From: Emiliania huxleyi CCMP1516
Taxonomy: Eukaryota; Haptophyta; Isochrysidales; Noelaerhabdaceae
Assembly: GCF_000372725.1 (NCBI RefSeq)
Contig: NW_005199402.1
Span: 1 to 64,000, forward strand
Length of the DNA stretch: 64,000 nucleotides
Direction of reading: 5' to 3'
Under the pieces are notes generated by a model. The model made no database searches. It saw only the letters and a program-made list of their open reading frames with translations, and was not told the DNA's origin. Positions 63,631 through 64,000 of this stretch are shown here, one piece after another; position 1 is the first letter of the stretch, and each line of letters opens with the position of its first letter. The position numbers were made by a program, and so were the translations under genes.

Positions 63631-64000
63631 ATGGATTGGTCTATGCCCGTCCGCCACCGCCGGGGCCTCCAATCGCTGCAGCCTGTCCACCGGCGCCTCT
63701 GCTCATCTCTCTCGCGCGCCTCCTCCCGCCGCTACCTTGAGCACGAGAGCAGAGAGGCCACGCTCGGCGCGAGAGCGAGGGACGCCCAGGTCCGGCGCGC
63801 CGAGTCTGCCTTCCAGTCGGCCGTCTCGTACCTGCTGCCCAAAGACGCTGTCGCCGAGGCCGCTGTGCACGCGGAGCGGTCGGGGCAGGGCGGAGGCCAC
63901 GCCGCCTTTGGCGACGAGGCTGGCTCACACGTCGAGCGTGCAATCAACAGGGCGGTGCGCGAGGGCCTCTTTGATGACCTGGAAAATGCGGGCAAGCCGT
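63631..64000 (+). CDS. DUF1992 (DNAJC28-like) protein, 5' part cut by the window edge
   Basis: The frame from the ATG at 63631 stays open to the last base (123 codons). The N-terminus MDWSMPVRHRRGLQSLQPVH and the following RRLCSSLSRASSRRYL are Arg/Ser-rich and lack acidic residues, as expected of a mitochondrial or plastid presequence. From about residue 100 it reads HVERAINRAVREGLFDDLEN followed by AGKP, matching the DUF1992 signature IE..I..A...G.FD.L...GKPL found in DNAJC28 and bacterial relatives. Animal DNAJC28 has a J domain before this; none is seen here. The function of DUF1992 is poorly known. It lies back to back with the RBR ligase gene across 170 bp. An alternative ATG is at 63643. 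Confidence 0.7.
   Translation, partial: MDWSMPVRHRRGLQSLQPVHRRLCSSLSRASSRRYLEHESREATLGARARDAQVRRAESAFQSAVSYLLPKDAVAEAAVHAERSGQGGGHAAFGDEAGSHVERAINRAVREGLFDDLENAGKP

Overview
The window reads as nuclear DNA of a GC-rich, photosynthetic single-celled eukaryote with a secondary plastid; a haptophyte is my best guess. Reasons: high GC throughout; two proteins with plastid-type leaders (a PAP/fibrillin and a coiled-coil-rich protein); short spliceosomal introns (about 70-120 bp), many with a GC instead of a GT donor; and eukaryote-only families (ALIX, G3BP, MINDY, RWD-RBR ligase, CGR1/CCDC86, SEC14). No rRNA, tRNA or CRISPR was found. A pelagophyte or another secondary-plastid alga is not excluded.

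Layout. 1-29670: one uninterrupted tandem satellite, 181-bp unit, with a nested ~20-bp subrepeat and higher-order block duplications; it runs off the left edge. 29671-44764: an intronless protein with a HET/TIR-like N-terminus, LRRs and an SDR domain (30499-33429); an XK-related-like membrane protein whose 3' half runs antisense over a broken nucleoside hydrolase; a 1.43-kb TIR element carrying one unknown gene; a SEC14 protein flanked by ~70-bp repeats; a Cys-rich/proline-rich gene abutting a retroelement-like fragment; a CGR1/CCDC86 gene; a MINDY deubiquitinase; and a plastid protein. 45193-57026: a many-exon ALIX/BRO1 gene with ubiquitin-interacting motifs, divergent from a PAP/fibrillin gene; a 3.3-kb repeat-bearing spacer; a G3BP-like gene (NTF2, low-complexity linker, RRM, RG tail). 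57388-59069: a foldback element with long inverted repeats and an exact 8-bp target duplication. 59511-64000: a chromodomain gene, a decayed AP2-like gene, an RWD-RBR E3 ligase with an inserted CCCH finger, and the 5' end of a DUF1992 (DNAJC28-like) gene cut by the window edge.

The genes are not an operon. Three are ubiquitin-linked (MINDY, ALIX with UIMs, RBR ligase), which may be chance. The most unusual signals are the HET-like/LRR/SDR protein, the ALIX introns that share an 11-bp tandem motif and a common 3' module (introner-like), the two TIR elements, and the layered history of the satellite.
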